From contig SBHI01000077.1 in the NCBI GenBank assembly GCA_006226225.1, positions 1 through 11,788 of the forward strand: a stretch of DNA of 11,788 nucleotides, in the 5' to 3' direction. The first letter of the stretch is position 1, and every line of letters starts with the position of its first letter. The DNA comes from Alphaproteobacteria bacterium (GTDB lineage: Bacteria > Pseudomonadota > Alphaproteobacteria > Micavibrionales > CSBR16-224). The notes under the pieces were generated by a model, which was given only the letters and a program-made list of their open reading frames with translations, made no database searches and was not told the origin of the DNA. The position numbers and the translations under genes were made by a program. Positions 1 to 7,252 of the stretch are shown piece after piece.

Positions 1-1347
1 ATCGGTCATCAAAGCCCGTCCCAGTTTTTCCGTCAGCGGATGGAAACTGCCCCAGGGTTTCATCACTTTTAAAATATCCTGCAAGCGGCGCGGCATATCC
101 TGCGCAAACAGATCTTTATCCTCACGCCCTTTCGTGGCGGTCAGCAGGATATTCTGTAACACGCCCGTACGGTTTAAACTGTGCCAGATCGCTGCCAGAT
201 CACGCGGGCCGCCGCGCCCGATGCTCAGCCGTGCCAGCGCACGCTCCATATCGGGGCAGTGTTTTAAAACCGACCGTAACTCCTCCTTTGCGCCGCTATG
301 TGCGGCAAAAAACGTCACCAGTTCCAAACGTTCGGTAATTTTCACAGGCTCCGTCAAAGGCATCGACAAATGCGCCGTCAGCAACCGCCCGCCACCGCCT
401 GTGACCGTGCGGTCAATCGCATCCAGCAGGCTGCCTTCGCGCGCGCCCTGCATATTACGCACCAGTTCCAGATTACGCCGCGTCGCCGCATCAATCTCCA
501 TAAAACTGCCCAAGGCCAGCTGTTTCGGCGGTGCGATACGCGGCAGATTGCCCTTCTGCGTCAGTTCCGCATAATCAATCAAGGCCCCTGCTGCGGCAAT
601 TTCTGCGCGGCAAAAACCGCCAAAACTTTCCAGCGTTGCCACACCGAATAAATCTTTCAGCCGTTTCAGCGCGTTCTCGGAATCAAAGCGGCTGTTCGGC
701 TGAATCGTCAGGCGGGTTTTGTAATCCGCCCATAAATCATAAAACGCCTCATCCTGCGCCAGCGCATCAGGGATCAGGATTTCCCCCGCGGCAAGGCGTT
801 CCAGCGCCGCCGCAAGACTGCCGCTTTCGGCCGGCTGCATCATAAATTCCCCTGTCGACAAATCCAGCCATGACAGACCAAGCGTTTTACCCGTCCGCGC
901 CAAAGCGCAAAGATAGTTATTACGGTCGCGATCCAGCAAATTGTCTTCGGTCAGTGTGCCTTGCGTCACAACGCGCACAACTTCACGCCGCACCAGCGCC
1001 TTGTAACCAGCGCGCTTTTTCGCCTCTTCCGGCGTTTCGGTCTGTTCGCAAATGGCAACCTTATAGCCTTTGCGGATCAACCGCTCCAGATAGGCTTCAT
1101 GGCTGTGCCAGGGAACACCACACATCGGGATATCATCTCCGCCGGAAGAACCGCGTTTGGTCAGTGTGATATCAAGTGCGGCAGAGGCTGTGACGGCATC
1201 GTCAAAAAACATCTCGTAAAAATCGCCCATACGGTAAAACAGCAGACAATCGGGATATTGCTGCTTGATCTCCGTATATTGCGCCATCATCGGCGTCAGA
1301 CCGGCACTTTCCGGTGCCGCTTTTTGCGTTTTTTTGGATGTCGTCAT
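1..1347 (-). CDS. mutS: DNA mismatch repair protein MutS, N-terminal part (3' end outside window)
   Basis: MutS recognises base mismatches and small loops and starts mismatch repair with MutL. The 449 visible codons read without interruption from an ATG at 1347 to the left edge. After a short N-terminal tail, residues ~20-135 form the mismatch-binding domain. They include a GDFYE motif whose Phe43 and Glu45 match the mismatch-stacking Phe36 and Glu38 of E. coli MutS. It is followed by a TKRG stretch, PMCGVPWH and AICEQ. Residues ~140-270 fit the connector domain, and the rest begins the core/lever domain. The clamp and Walker ATPase domains lie beyond the window. The ATG is preferred because PMMAQY then falls ~20 residues in, close to the E. 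coli position. No Shine-Dalgarno sequence precedes it (see the promoter entry). The family assignment is secure. Whether the C-terminal half is intact cannot be seen. Confidence 0.97.
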   Translation of the reverse strand, partial: MTTSKKTQKAAPESAGLTPMMAQYTEIKQQYPDCLLFYRMGDFYEMFFDDAVTASAALDITLTKRGSSGGDDIPMCGVPWHSHEAYLERLIRKGYKVAICEQTETPEEAKKRAGYKALVRREVVRVVTQGTLTEDNLLDRDRNNYLCALARTGKTLGLSWLDLSTGEFMMQPAESGSLAAALERLAAGEILIPDALAQDEAFYDLWADYKTRLTIQPNSRFDSENALKRLKDLFGVATLESFGGFCRAEIAAAGALIDYAELTQKGNLPRIAPPKQLALGSFMEIDAATRRNLELVRNMQGAREGSLLDAIDRTVTGGGGRLLTAHLSMPLTEPVKITERLELVTFFAAHSGAKEELRSVLKHCPDMERALARLSIGRGGPRDLAAIWHSLNRTGVLQNILLTATKGREDKDLFAQDMPRRLQDILKVMKPWGSFHPLTEKLGRALMTD

Positions 1348-1356
1348 AATGCGGAA

Positions 1357-1385
1357 ATGATACGGCAGCAAGGCGCGCTATGCAA
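1357..1385 (-). promoter_or_regulatory. Putative mutS promoter very close to the start codon
   Basis: On the minus strand a TATCAT hexamer (1357-1362, 5 of 6 matches to the -10 consensus) lies exactly 17 bases downstream of TTGCAT (1380-1385, only 3 of 6 matches to the -35 consensus). The -10 ends 9 bases before the mutS ATG at 1347, so transcription would start about 2-4 bases before the codon. The gap also has no Shine-Dalgarno sequence. The element lies in the 58-base space after the lipoprotein gene. The weak -35 keeps confidence low, and read-through from upstream is an alternative. Confidence 0.4.
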
Positions 1386-1405
1386 GAGAAGATCTGGCGG
1401 AAAAC

Positions 1406-2035
1406 CTAGCTTTTATGCGACAAAATGGCATCCATGCAATAGGCGGTTTTTTCCGGCGTCTGTACCAAAGAGGGTAAAAATTCCGTACCGTCCTCATCCG
1501 TCGCGATGCTCCAGTCCGGCGTATCCAGCTGACGCAAGGCGTAATAGGCGACCTTACGGTGATGCGACAATCCTTCATCGGACATCTGCATCGCTCTGTA
1601 ACCGCTTTTGTCATTCTCGTAAAAATAAACATCCAGTACACAGCGGGGCGCGCGATATTGCCAAACTTCCGCAGGTGCTTCGCTACGTTTTGCCGCAGGC
1701 GTTCCCAGTAAATAGCTGACCTGCATTTCGGTCATATGCATCAAGGCATCGGGATTACGGGTCATATAACGGCGGGCGGTATGAACATAGCCTTTTGCGG
1801 GGCTATAGCGGTACCCCGCATCGGCGGGCGGCAGCAGCGTTACGGCCTCCGGCCCGTTCCCGGCAAGGTCGGATGTTTTACAACTACCGACTAGAAACAG
1901 CGACAGCAAAACCCCTGCCAGCATCATTTTCAGCACACCGGACGGCAGCGCCGGATAGTTCCGGCGGTGCAGTTTTTGCGTCATCATCTGTTGGATCAGT
2001 TTCCGCATCGCTGTTGCTGTATTTTGTTTTGTCAT
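1406..2035 (-). CDS. Putative BamE/SmpA-like small lipoprotein
   Basis: This is a predicted envelope lipoprotein of up to 209 residues. From the ATG at 2035, a basic N-terminal stretch (KLHRRN) is followed by a hydrophobic segment and a lipobox-like LVGSC, with Cys52 as the probable lipidated residue. A later region, MTEMQVSYLLGTP, followed by VWQYRAPRCVLDVYFYEN, resembles the BamE/SmpA-OmlA pattern of a helix with LLGTP, then W-x-Y and an aromatic beta strand. Family members help assemble outer-membrane proteins, but this one is longer than BamE and the role is inferred. The start is uncertain. A TTG at 2041 and in-frame ATGs at 2008, 1987, 1984 and 1927 exist, none with a clear ribosome site. 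The 1984/1987 starts would give a more normal signal peptide. It lies between bactofilin and mutS on the same strand. Confidence 0.7.
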   Translation of the reverse strand: MTKQNTATAMRKLIQQMMTQKLHRRNYPALPSGVLKMMLAGVLLSLFLVGSCKTSDLAGNGPEAVTLLPPADAGYRYSPAKGYVHTARRYMTRNPDALMHMTEMQVSYLLGTPAAKRSEAPAEVWQYRAPRCVLDVYFYENDKSGYRAMQMSDEGLSHHRKVAYYALRQLDTPDWSIATDEDGTEFLPSLVQTPEKTAYCMDAILSHKS

Positions 2036-2040
2036 TGTCA

Positions 2041-2067
2041 AAGGCGGGATTTTGCTGCCCGCGCCTT
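2041..2067 (-). other. Weak hairpin between bactofilin and the lipoprotein gene
   Basis: The minus-strand transcript can pair GCGGG (2058-2062) with CCCGC (2044-2048) around a 9-base loop. The stem extends by about four more pairs, including one G-U, if one base bulges at 2063. Only three T residues follow (2041-2043), so as a terminator it would be weak. It could attenuate read-through into the lipoprotein gene, or it could be chance pairing. Confidence 0.25.
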
Positions 2068-2077
2068 CTTCGATCCG

Positions 2078-2599
2078 TTATCCGGCCATGACCTGCTGTA
2101 CGCGGCAATCTTCACCGGCATCCGCATTTTTGCCTTCAAACAGCGTGGTGACTTTGCGGGGGATCAGGTTGTCCTGATTCTCGTTCAAGGCCGGTGCTTC
2201 GGCTTCAACCTGCTGCACCGTCATCGTGCCGACAATTGCCGCACCGGGTTCAACACGCAGGGAACCGTATTCCACCGTACCGATAACAGTCGCGCTGCCA
2301 CGGATAACCAAGCGCCCGCGCACATTCAAAACACCTTCGAAATGGCCGGAAATCTCGGCATCTTCCACGGTAATTTCACCTTTAACATGGCCTGACGGCA
2401 TAATATCCATGCGCTTGCCGTCACGCAGCGCCGCCTGTACGTAACCTTCAACAACCAGATGTTCGCAGGCACCGATTTCACCGGACAGTGAAATGCCTTC
2501 ACCAACGATCAGGCGTTTGCCCTCGCTACGTGCAACAGATTGTTCGTAAGTATCGCTGCCGGGAATATCGCTGCGAATCGTTCTTTTTTCAACGGCCAT
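2078..2599 (-). CDS. Bactofilin (DUF583/PF04519 family cytoskeletal protein)
   Basis: Bactofilins polymerise without nucleotide into filaments that organise cell-wall enzymes, stalks, curvature or polar structures. The 173-residue protein has a polar N-terminal tail (~1-28), then a core of short regular turns (~29-135). These include LIVGEGISLSGEI, HLVVEGYVQ, GHVKGEITVEDAEISG, LVIRGSATVIGTV and SLRVEPGAAIVG. This is the glycine/valine-rich right-handed beta-helix repeat of the family. A charged tail of ~35 residues ends the protein. The ATG is supported by a strong AAGGGGAG Shine-Dalgarno (2607-2614) seven bases upstream. It follows lysK after 89 bases and precedes the lipoprotein gene by about 42 bases. 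An L,D-transpeptidase lies further upstream on the same strand. Bactofilins elsewhere are linked to peptidoglycan enzymes, but a functional link here is only inferred. Whether it shares the lysK transcript or has its own promoter is unclear, as only weak -10-like sequence was seen near 2640-2650. Confidence 0.93.
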   Translation of the reverse strand: MAVEKRTIRSDIPGSDTYEQSVARSEGKRLIVGEGISLSGEIGACEHLVVEGYVQAALRDGKRMDIMPSGHVKGEITVEDAEISGHFEGVLNVRGRLVIRGSATVIGTVEYGSLRVEPGAAIVGTMTVQQVEAEAPALNENQDNLIPRKVTTLFEGKNADAGEDCRVQQVMAG

Positions 2600-2688
2600 G
2601 ATTATGCTCCCCTTCCGCCGCCCTTTATCGGGCCGGACGTATAGATATTAGACACAGGCTTAAAGAATATTCATAAACGACTCTATTA

Positions 2689-4296
2689 TCACGAAGCCGC
2701 GCTGCCCTGCAAGTTTTTCTTCAAAACAGCGGAGATCAATTCTCGCGTTTCCGCAACGCCGTAAAGGGCGATGAACGACCCCATACGCGGCCCCTGCTCT
2801 TGTCCCAGCAGGGTTTCATAGAGGCAACCGAACCAGTCGCGCAGATTTTCGTATTCGTAATTTTTTCCGATGGCATAAATACCGCTCTGGATTTCTTCGG
2901 CCTCCGGATGCTCGCCCAGCCCGCCCAAAAATTCATGCAAATCAGTCAGCGCATCCGATTCTTTTTTCGTCGGTTCGCGGAATTTCTTCTGCGTCTTCAC
3001 AAAGTCCTGATAGTAATTGACGGCATATTCCGTCAGGCGATCAAGGAAGGGCGATTTTTCCGGCGCGGCATCAGGCGCATAACGGGTGATAAAGCCCCAC
3101 AGCACCGATTTATCCACCGCATTGGCGGCAGAGGCCAGATTTAAAAGCAGGTTAAAGCTGACCGGAACATCGCCGATTTCCGGCATATGACCGCCATGAA
3201 TATGCCAGACGGGGTTTTCCACCTGTTTTTCGCGCTCTTCTCCGGGAAGTTTCTGCGCAAAGGTCACATATTCGTCTACCGCTTTCGGAATGACATCAAA
3301 GTAAAGCCGTTTTGCGGTTTTCGGTTTCTGGAACATATAAAGGCCGAGGCTTTCATTCGGCGCATAACGCAGCCAGTCTTCCACCGCGATGCCATTGCCT
3401 TTGCTTTTTGAAATTTTTTCGCCTTTATCATCCAAAAACAGCTCATAGACAAATTGCGACGGCGGTTCTACGCCCAGAATACGACAGATTTTGGAATAGA
3501 TCGGCGCATTGGCCTGATGGTCTTTGCCGAACATTTCAAAATCAACGCCCAGCGCCGCCCAGCGCATTCCAAAATCGGGTTTCCATTGCATTTTGACATG
3601 ACCGCCCGTCACCGGAATTGTGACATCTGTGCCGTCCTCATCCTCAAAGGTAATCGTTCCGGCTTTCGGATCGGTCGCCTTCATCGGCACATACAGCACA
3701 CGCCCTGTTTTCGGTGAAATCGGCAGGAAAGGCGAATAGGTCGCCTGACGTTCCGCGCCTAGAGTCGGCAGCATCACATCCATGATTTTCTGATAATTTT
3801 CCAGCGCCTTCAGCAGCACCTCATCAAACGCGCCTGATGCATACATCTCGGTCGAGGACATGAATTCATATTCAAAACCGAAGGCATCAAGAAAGTCGCG
3901 CAGACGCTTGTTATTATGATGGGCAAAGCTTTCATACTCATTGGAAAACGGGTCAGGAACTTTCGTCAGCGGCAGGCCGAGATATTGCTCCATCATATCC
4001 TTATTCGGAATATTATCCGGCACTTTGCGCATACCGTCCATGTCATCGGAAAAACAGATCAGCTTGGTCGGGATATCGGGTGCCAGTGTTTCAAAAGCGT
4101 GTTTGACCATCGTGGTGCGGAACACCTCGCCGAATGTACCGATATGCGGCAGGCCTGACGGGCCGTAACCGGTTTCAAACAGCACATAGCCCTTTTCCGG
4201 CACTTTACCGCCAATGCGTTTCAGCAGATGCCGTGCCTCTTCAAAAGGCCACGCACGCGCATGATGCGCCAGTTCGGTCATGTTATGTGCCGTCAT
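2689..4296 (-). CDS. lysK: Lysyl-tRNA synthetase, class I
   Basis: This enzyme charges tRNA-Lys with lysine using ATP in the cytoplasm. The 535-residue length fits class I LysRS, the archaeal-type enzyme also known in many alphaproteobacteria, and not the class II LysS of most bacteria. The Rossmann-fold signatures are visible. A HIGH-type motif, HIGT, sits at residues 51-54 within GPSGLPHIGTFGE, and a KMSKS-type motif, KISKS, at 294-298. SDDMDGMRKVPDN (83-95) and FGKDHQ (256-261) are further class I LysRS-like segments. The C-terminal part is helical and would form the anticodon-binding region. The ATG at 4296 is chosen because AAGGG at the end of the upstream GNAT gene sits nine bases before it. 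It is the last gene of the tight ldt-aroA-GNAT-lysK cluster, six bases after GNAT. No strong terminator follows. No truncation is seen. Confidence 0.96.
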   Translation of the reverse strand: MTAHNMTELAHHARAWPFEEARHLLKRIGGKVPEKGYVLFETGYGPSGLPHIGTFGEVFRTTMVKHAFETLAPDIPTKLICFSDDMDGMRKVPDNIPNKDMMEQYLGLPLTKVPDPFSNEYESFAHHNNKRLRDFLDAFGFEYEFMSSTEMYASGAFDEVLLKALENYQKIMDVMLPTLGAERQATYSPFLPISPKTGRVLYVPMKATDPKAGTITFEDEDGTDVTIPVTGGHVKMQWKPDFGMRWAALGVDFEMFGKDHQANAPIYSKICRILGVEPPSQFVYELFLDDKGEKISKSKGNGIAVEDWLRYAPNESLGLYMFQKPKTAKRLYFDVIPKAVDEYVTFAQKLPGEEREKQVENPVWHIHGGHMPEIGDVPVSFNLLLNLASAANAVDKSVLWGFITRYAPDAAPEKSPFLDRLTEYAVNYYQDFVKTQKKFREPTKKESDALTDLHEFLGGLGEHPEAEEIQSGIYAIGKNYEYENLRDWFGCLYETLLGQEQGPRMGSFIALYGVAETRELISAVLKKNLQGSAAS

Positions 4297-4302
4297 TTTA
4301 TT

Positions 4303-4749
4303 CTACCCTTTTACTTTATTGTCTTTCACCATATCGCGATGCGGAATGCCCGCATCCATATATTCCTCGCCGACCGTTTCAAATCCCAACGCCGCATAAA
4401 ACGGAATCGCATGGGTCTGGCTGCCGAGCTTCAGCTTGGCAATATCGCCTTTTTCTGCGGCATTTTCAATGATAAACGCCATAATACCGCGCCCGACGCC
4501 TTTTCCGCGTGCCTCTTCCAACACCGCCACGCGCTCGATTTTTGCCGTATCTTCCAGATAACGCAGCCGCGCCGTTCCCAAAACACGCCCGTTCTCATCT
4601 TGTGCCAGAATATGCGTCGCGCTGTCATCATGCTCATCCCGCTCCAGTGCCAAAGGCACATTCTGCCCCTTCACAAAGACCTCTTCACGAATTGCAAAAC
4701 AGGAGCCGCGATCCTGGCTGCTCTTTGCATATCGGTATGTCAACGGCAC
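4303..4749 (-). CDS. GNAT family N-acetyltransferase (YjcF/ElaA-like)
   Basis: This is a predicted acetyl-CoA-dependent N-acetyltransferase of 148 residues with unknown substrate. The acetyl-CoA pyrophosphate-binding motif A is clear at residues 73-86 (RVAVLEEARGKGVG), with RGKGVG fitting the R/Q-x-x-G-x-G/A rule. It is followed by the LGSQTHAIPFYAALGF segment typical of the fold's last strands and by GEEYMDAGIPH. The opening FAIREEVFVKGQNVP matches the ElaA/YjcF-like subgroup. The start is GTG at 4749, six bases after the aroA stop, with AGG/TAGGA-type bases at the aroA end as ribosome site. The stop lies six bases before lysK. Translation is probably coupled to aroA. The family is secure, the substrate is not known, and operon position alone does not identify one. 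Confidence 0.92.
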   Translation of the reverse strand: MPLTYRYAKSSQDRGSCFAIREEVFVKGQNVPLALERDEHDDSATHILAQDENGRVLGTARLRYLEDTAKIERVAVLEEARGKGVGRGIMAFIIENAAEKGDIAKLKLGSQTHAIPFYAALGFETVGEEYMDAGIPHRDMVKDNKVKG

Positions 4750-4755
4750 TGCGTC

Positions 4756-6123
4756 CTACCTTCCAAACGCATGCGCCTGCTCTGAGGCAAGACGGATATC
4801 ACAGCCGCGCTTGTTCATTTCCTTGATAAATGTCGGAAAGCTGGTGGCAATCGCATCGGCGCGGTCAATCGTAATCGGCTCCCGCGTGACACCGCCCAAC
4901 ACCAGAAAGCTCATCGCAATACGGTGATCAAAGCCGGTTTCAATTGTCACCCCGCCCATCACCGACAAATTGCCGCGCCCATAAACAATCAGATCATCGC
5001 CATCAATTTCCGTGCGCACACCGCAGGCTTTCAAACCGCTTGCGATTTTTTCCAGACGGTTACTTTCTTTGACCCGCAGCTCGGCCAGCCCTTCCATACG
5101 TGTGATCCCTTCGGCCACCGAGGCCGCTACCGCCAAAATCGGATATTCGTCAATCATTGCCGGTACATAAACCGCCGGAACCGTACAGCCTTTCAACACC
5201 TCACCTGCGCGAATATGCAGATCGGCAACAGGCTCACCGCCCAGCATGGTTTCATTTTTCAGCTCAATATCCGCGCCCATTTTTTTCAGGATTTTATACA
5301 ATCCCGCCCGCGTCGGGTTCATCGAGACCGCAGGCAGCACAACAAAGGATTTTTTGGTAATCAATGCCGCCACGGCGGGGAAAGCCGCAGAGCTGGGATC
5401 CGCCGGAACATCAATCCGCCCGGGCGAGACAAGTTTTTTACCGCCTTTCAAGGCCGCCTCGCTGCCGCCGCCATAAGCCGCACCGGTTTCCACATCAATA
5501 CCGAAAGCCTCCAGCATCCGCTCGGTATGGTCGCGGCTGCTGCCCGGTTCCCGGACACAAGTCTCGCCTTCTGCGTTTAACCCTGCCAGCAAAATGGCCG
5601 ATTTTACCTGCGCCGATGCCACAGGGCTGTTATAAGTGATGGCGCGGGGTTTCTCTACGCCTTCAATCCATAGCGGCAAAGCCGTATCCTCGTTTTCCTG
5701 ACGGAATTTTGCGCCCATTTTTGACAACGGCTCGGTGACCCGTGCCATCGGACGGCGCGACAAGGATTCATCCCCCGTGATGCAGGCGGTAACCCCTTGT
5801 CCGGCAATCACGCCTGCCAACAGCCGTGCCGAGGTACCGCTATTGCCCAGATAAAGCGGTTCTTTCGGTGACGTCAGTTTACCGCCCGTCACGCGCCAGA
5901 CGCGTCCTTCCGATGTTTCTTCTTTCTCAATCAGAATACCCATTTTCTGCAAGGCATCCGCCGTATGCAGCACATCGTCACTTTCCAGCAAGCCGTAAAT
6001 TTCCGTCACGCCTTCCGCCAGCGCCGCGAAAATCAGGGAGCGGTGTGAAATCGATTTATCTCCCGGCACAGGAAAAACGCCGGACAGCCCTTGTTTGGTT
6101 TTGCGTGCGGTTGCGGATGTCAT
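4756..6123 (-). CDS. aroA: 3-phosphoshikimate 1-carboxyvinyltransferase (EPSP synthase), class II
   Basis: The enzyme joins phosphoenolpyruvate to shikimate-3-phosphate, the sixth step of the shikimate pathway to aromatic compounds. The 455-residue length is normal. All four motifs used to define class II, CP4-like enzymes are present: GDKS (21-24), SAQVK (170-174), RDHTE (197-201) and NPTR (269-272). GDESLSRRPM (117-126), IDEYPILAVAA (324-334, active-site Asp325) and RVKESNR (350-356) are further conserved sites. The phosphoenolpyruvate-site loop reads YLGNSGTS, with Gly96 where CP4 has an alanine linked to glyphosate tolerance. The start ATG at 6123 overlaps the upstream ldt stop in ATGA. 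A strong GGGAGGA Shine-Dalgarno (6129-6135) lies five bases before it, inside the end of ldt. Translational coupling is likely. It is the second gene of the cluster. Confidence 0.97.
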   Translation of the reverse strand: MTSATARKTKQGLSGVFPVPGDKSISHRSLIFAALAEGVTEIYGLLESDDVLHTADALQKMGILIEKEETSEGRVWRVTGGKLTSPKEPLYLGNSGTSARLLAGVIAGQGVTACITGDESLSRRPMARVTEPLSKMGAKFRQENEDTALPLWIEGVEKPRAITYNSPVASAQVKSAILLAGLNAEGETCVREPGSSRDHTERMLEAFGIDVETGAAYGGGSEAALKGGKKLVSPGRIDVPADPSSAAFPAVAALITKKSFVVLPAVSMNPTRAGLYKILKKMGADIELKNETMLGGEPVADLHIRAGEVLKGCTVPAVYVPAMIDEYPILAVAASVAEGITRMEGLAELRVKESNRLEKIASGLKACGVRTEIDGDDLIVYGRGNLSVMGGVTIETGFDHRIAMSFLVLGGVTREPITIDRADAIATSFPTFIKEMNKRGCDIRLASEQAHAFGR

Positions 6124-7154
6124 GTTTGTCCTCCCAGAATTTTGACGGGGATGCCACTGCGGGCTTTCAGAACCTCCAGCACCTTATCCCAGTCCAGCGC
6201 CTCTTGGTCATAGCCCCCATGCTGTGTGATGATTTTTCCGATAAATGTTTTCAGCTCTTCAGGAATTTCCTTATCCGTCAGTTCAGCCGGAATCAGCCCA
6301 TCACTTTCCAGCGCATCGCTTTGCGTGCGTGTCGGATGCGCCTGCATATAAAGCCCGTCTTCCAGAAAAGCCAGTTTCACGGGCTGGTCAACAACCGTGA
6401 CCTTCGTATCAACCATCGCCCGCGCATAAAGCAGTTTGATATCCTCCGGATACATACGGATACAGCCGGAGCTGACGCGCCGTCCAATTCCCCAGGGCTT
6501 GTTCGTGCCGTGTATCAGAAAGGTCGGCCAGCCCAGATACAGCGCATAATCTCCCAGCGGATTTGACGGGCCTGAACGCACACGTTCCGGCAATCCCGGC
6601 TTTTCCTCGCGCATGCGGTCAGTCGGATACCAGCTCGGCTTGACAATTTTTTTGATAATTTTTGTCGTTCCTGTCGGCGTTTGCAGGCCTTCACGCCCGA
6701 TACCGATGGGAAAGCTTTCCACCGAACCGTCCCCTGCAAAATAAAACAGCCGCATTTCCCCCAGATTGATTACAATGCCCTGCTGCGGCGCACGCGGCAG
6801 GATACGCATCGCCGGGATCGTCATCTCTCTACCCGGCAGGGGTGCCCATGCATCCACACCCGAATTGGCGGCACGCAGCGCCACATAGCCAAGCCCGTAA
6901 GCACGGGCAATATCCATCAGCGTATCTTCCTCGCCCGTGATATGGGTTCGAACCTTCCCCATCACTACGGCATCCTCTTTCGCATAGAAAGGCATGTCGT
7001 AGGATATCGGCGTATCGACAATTTCCTCTTTTTCCTCTTCCGCGGCCAGATCGTCCTGAACAACGGGCACAGCCGTTGCCGCCATGCGCGCCCAAGCCGG
7101 CGCTGAAAAAAACAGCACCGCAAACACCGCCAGCAAACCGAGAAAACACCGCAT
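6120..7154 (-). CDS. L,D-transpeptidase (ErfK/YbiS/YcfS/YnhG family), secreted
   Basis: This periplasmic cysteine enzyme would form 3-3 peptidoglycan cross-links or attach lipoproteins to the wall. From the ATG at 7154 the product has 344 residues. A signal peptide of 22 residues ends in APAWA. Residues ~65-115 (THITGEEDTLMDIARAYGLG...) resemble a LysM-like wall-binding module. Residues ~125-255 are the YkuD catalytic domain with FPIGIG, TPTGTT, HGTN (catalytic His215) and SSGCIRM (228-234, catalytic Cys231). A tail of about 90 residues, common in proteobacterial members, completes the protein. A TTG six codons upstream (7172) is open but is not needed, because the signal peptide starts well at the ATG. 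GGAAAG upstream may be the ribosome site. It is the first gene of the cluster, and its last bases contain the aroA ribosome site. Cross-linking versus lipoprotein anchoring cannot be decided here. Confidence 0.93.
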   Translation of the reverse strand: MRCFLGLLAVFAVLFFSAPAWARMAATAVPVVQDDLAAEEEKEEIVDTPISYDMPFYAKEDAVVMGKVRTHITGEEDTLMDIARAYGLGYVALRAANSGVDAWAPLPGREMTIPAMRILPRAPQQGIVINLGEMRLFYFAGDGSVESFPIGIGREGLQTPTGTTKIIKKIVKPSWYPTDRMREEKPGLPERVRSGPSNPLGDYALYLGWPTFLIHGTNKPWGIGRRVSSGCIRMYPEDIKLLYARAMVDTKVTVVDQPVKLAFLEDGLYMQAHPTRTQSDALESDGLIPAELTDKEIPEELKTFIGKIITQHGGYDQEALDWDKVLEVLKARSGIPVKILGGQT

Positions 7155-7212
7155 TCTATTCACTCTTTCCAAAAAGGGGGATTTTGTTTACCATACGCCC
7201 CATGTAAAGGAA

Positions 7213-7241
7213 ATAATACAGAGCAAGCAAAACCATGCCAA
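7213..7241 (-). promoter_or_regulatory. Sigma-70-type promoter for the ldt-aroA-GNAT-lysK cluster
   Basis: On the minus strand TTGGCA (7236-7241, 5 of 6 matches to the -35 consensus) is followed after exactly 17 bases by TATTAT (7213-7218, 5 of 6 matches to the -10 consensus). Transcription would start near 7206, leaving about 50 bases of leader before the ldt ATG at 7154. The site lies in the 98-base space between the divergent ldt and isovaleryl-CoA dehydrogenase starts. Its -35 overlaps an alternative upstream ATG (7235) of the latter. No equally good plus-strand promoter was seen in this gap. Confidence 0.65.
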
Positions 7242-7252
7242 GAGATAACAGT

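Noticed and set aside
961..1719. A 252-codon plus-strand open frame across the mutS start and the lipoprotein gene
   Set aside because: It is antisense to mutS, whose translation gives clear family motifs. Its own translation has no recognisable domain and a skewed composition rich in His, Arg and Cys.
2600..2688. Promoter or terminator in the lysK-bactofilin gap
   Set aside because: The sequence is AT-rich with -10-like strings (around 2640-2650) and a GAATATTC palindrome (2667-2674), but no convincing -35/-10 pair and no stem followed by a T run.
4228..4785. A 185-codon plus-strand open frame opposite the lysK start, GNAT and aroA end
   Set aside because: It spans three confidently identified minus-strand genes and reads as an antisense shadow without domain features.
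4924..5580. A 218-codon plus-strand open frame inside aroA
   Set aside because: It is antisense to conserved EPSP synthase motifs, with no ribosome site or family signal.
5826..6566. A 246-codon plus-strand open frame across aroA and the L,D-transpeptidase
   Set aside because: It is antisense to two well-supported genes that overlap by four bases, and no plausible protein family is recognisable.
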